A DNA stretch of 13,788 nucleotides. Origin: Deltaproteobacteria bacterium. GTDB lineage: Bacteria > Desulfobacterota > Dissulfuribacteria > Dissulfuribacterales > UBA3076. This document shows positions 13,768-13,788 of the stretch, in pieces. Below the pieces are notes generated by a model. It was not told the DNA's origin. It did no database searches and saw only the letters and a list, made by a program, of their open reading frames with translations. Location of the stretch: NCBI GenBank assembly GCA_030618205.1, contig JAUXDR010000007.1, forward strand, positions 1 through 13,788, read 5' to 3'. Each line of letters begins with the position of its first letter. Positions within the stretch are counted from its first letter, which is position 1. The position numbers and the translations under genes were made by a program.

Positions 13768-13788
13768 GATATCAAATTCTCCGCTTTA

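Overview
The window looks like a chromosomal segment of a Desulfobacterota (former Deltaproteobacteria) type bacterium. This is inferred from gene content (PilS/PilR, class I dihydroorotase beside aspartate carbamoyltransferase, a long three-domain Pta, a REP-type transposase) and from its dispersed repeats. No taxonomic marker gene is present. Most genes lie on the minus strand, so the functional order runs from high to low coordinates.

Right third (13767 down to 11498): a tight minus-strand cluster of KDPG/KHG aldolase (eda), a stand-alone GAF-domain protein and NAD-type glyceraldehyde-3-phosphate dehydrogenase (gap), with gaps of 41 and 15 bp. Next come a short remnant of acetate kinase (ackA), a palindromic repeat, a four-helix membrane protein of unknown function, and phosphotransacetylase (pta). 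The pta stop overlaps an ackA start in an ATGA, but that ackA breaks off after 45 codons. The two ackA remnants share an 89-bp stretch (81 of 89 identical by eye) lying 3,020 bp apart, so this acetate locus has been rearranged.

Middle (8330 down to 6000): an accessory patch. It holds the C-terminal remnant of an AAA/DUF4143-type ATPase, a REP-associated tyrosine transposase, a possible insertion-sequence end, a 50-residue highly basic protein, and a cold-shock protein with a good terminator.

Left half (5990 down to 1): pyrB and pyrC, then the pilR-pilS two-component pair. pyrB is preceded by the most striking regulatory structure in the window. A perfect intrinsic terminator (10-bp stem plus eight U) sits directly against the pyrB start codon. 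Its 3' arm contains the pyrB Shine-Dalgarno sequence. A leader reading frame runs through the hairpin and stops at TGA overlapping the pyrB ATG. This resembles the UTP-sensitive pyrL-pyrBI attenuator of enteric bacteria, but is more compact. pyrB and pyrC are separated by about 300 bp of degenerate heptanucleotide repeats. A 134-bp MITE-like element with two REP-type hairpins abuts pyrC and supplies its stop codon.

No CRISPR array, tRNA, rRNA or phage module was seen. The best candidates for follow-up are the pyrB leader, the twin ackA remnants, and the relation between the resident transposase and the palindromic repeats.
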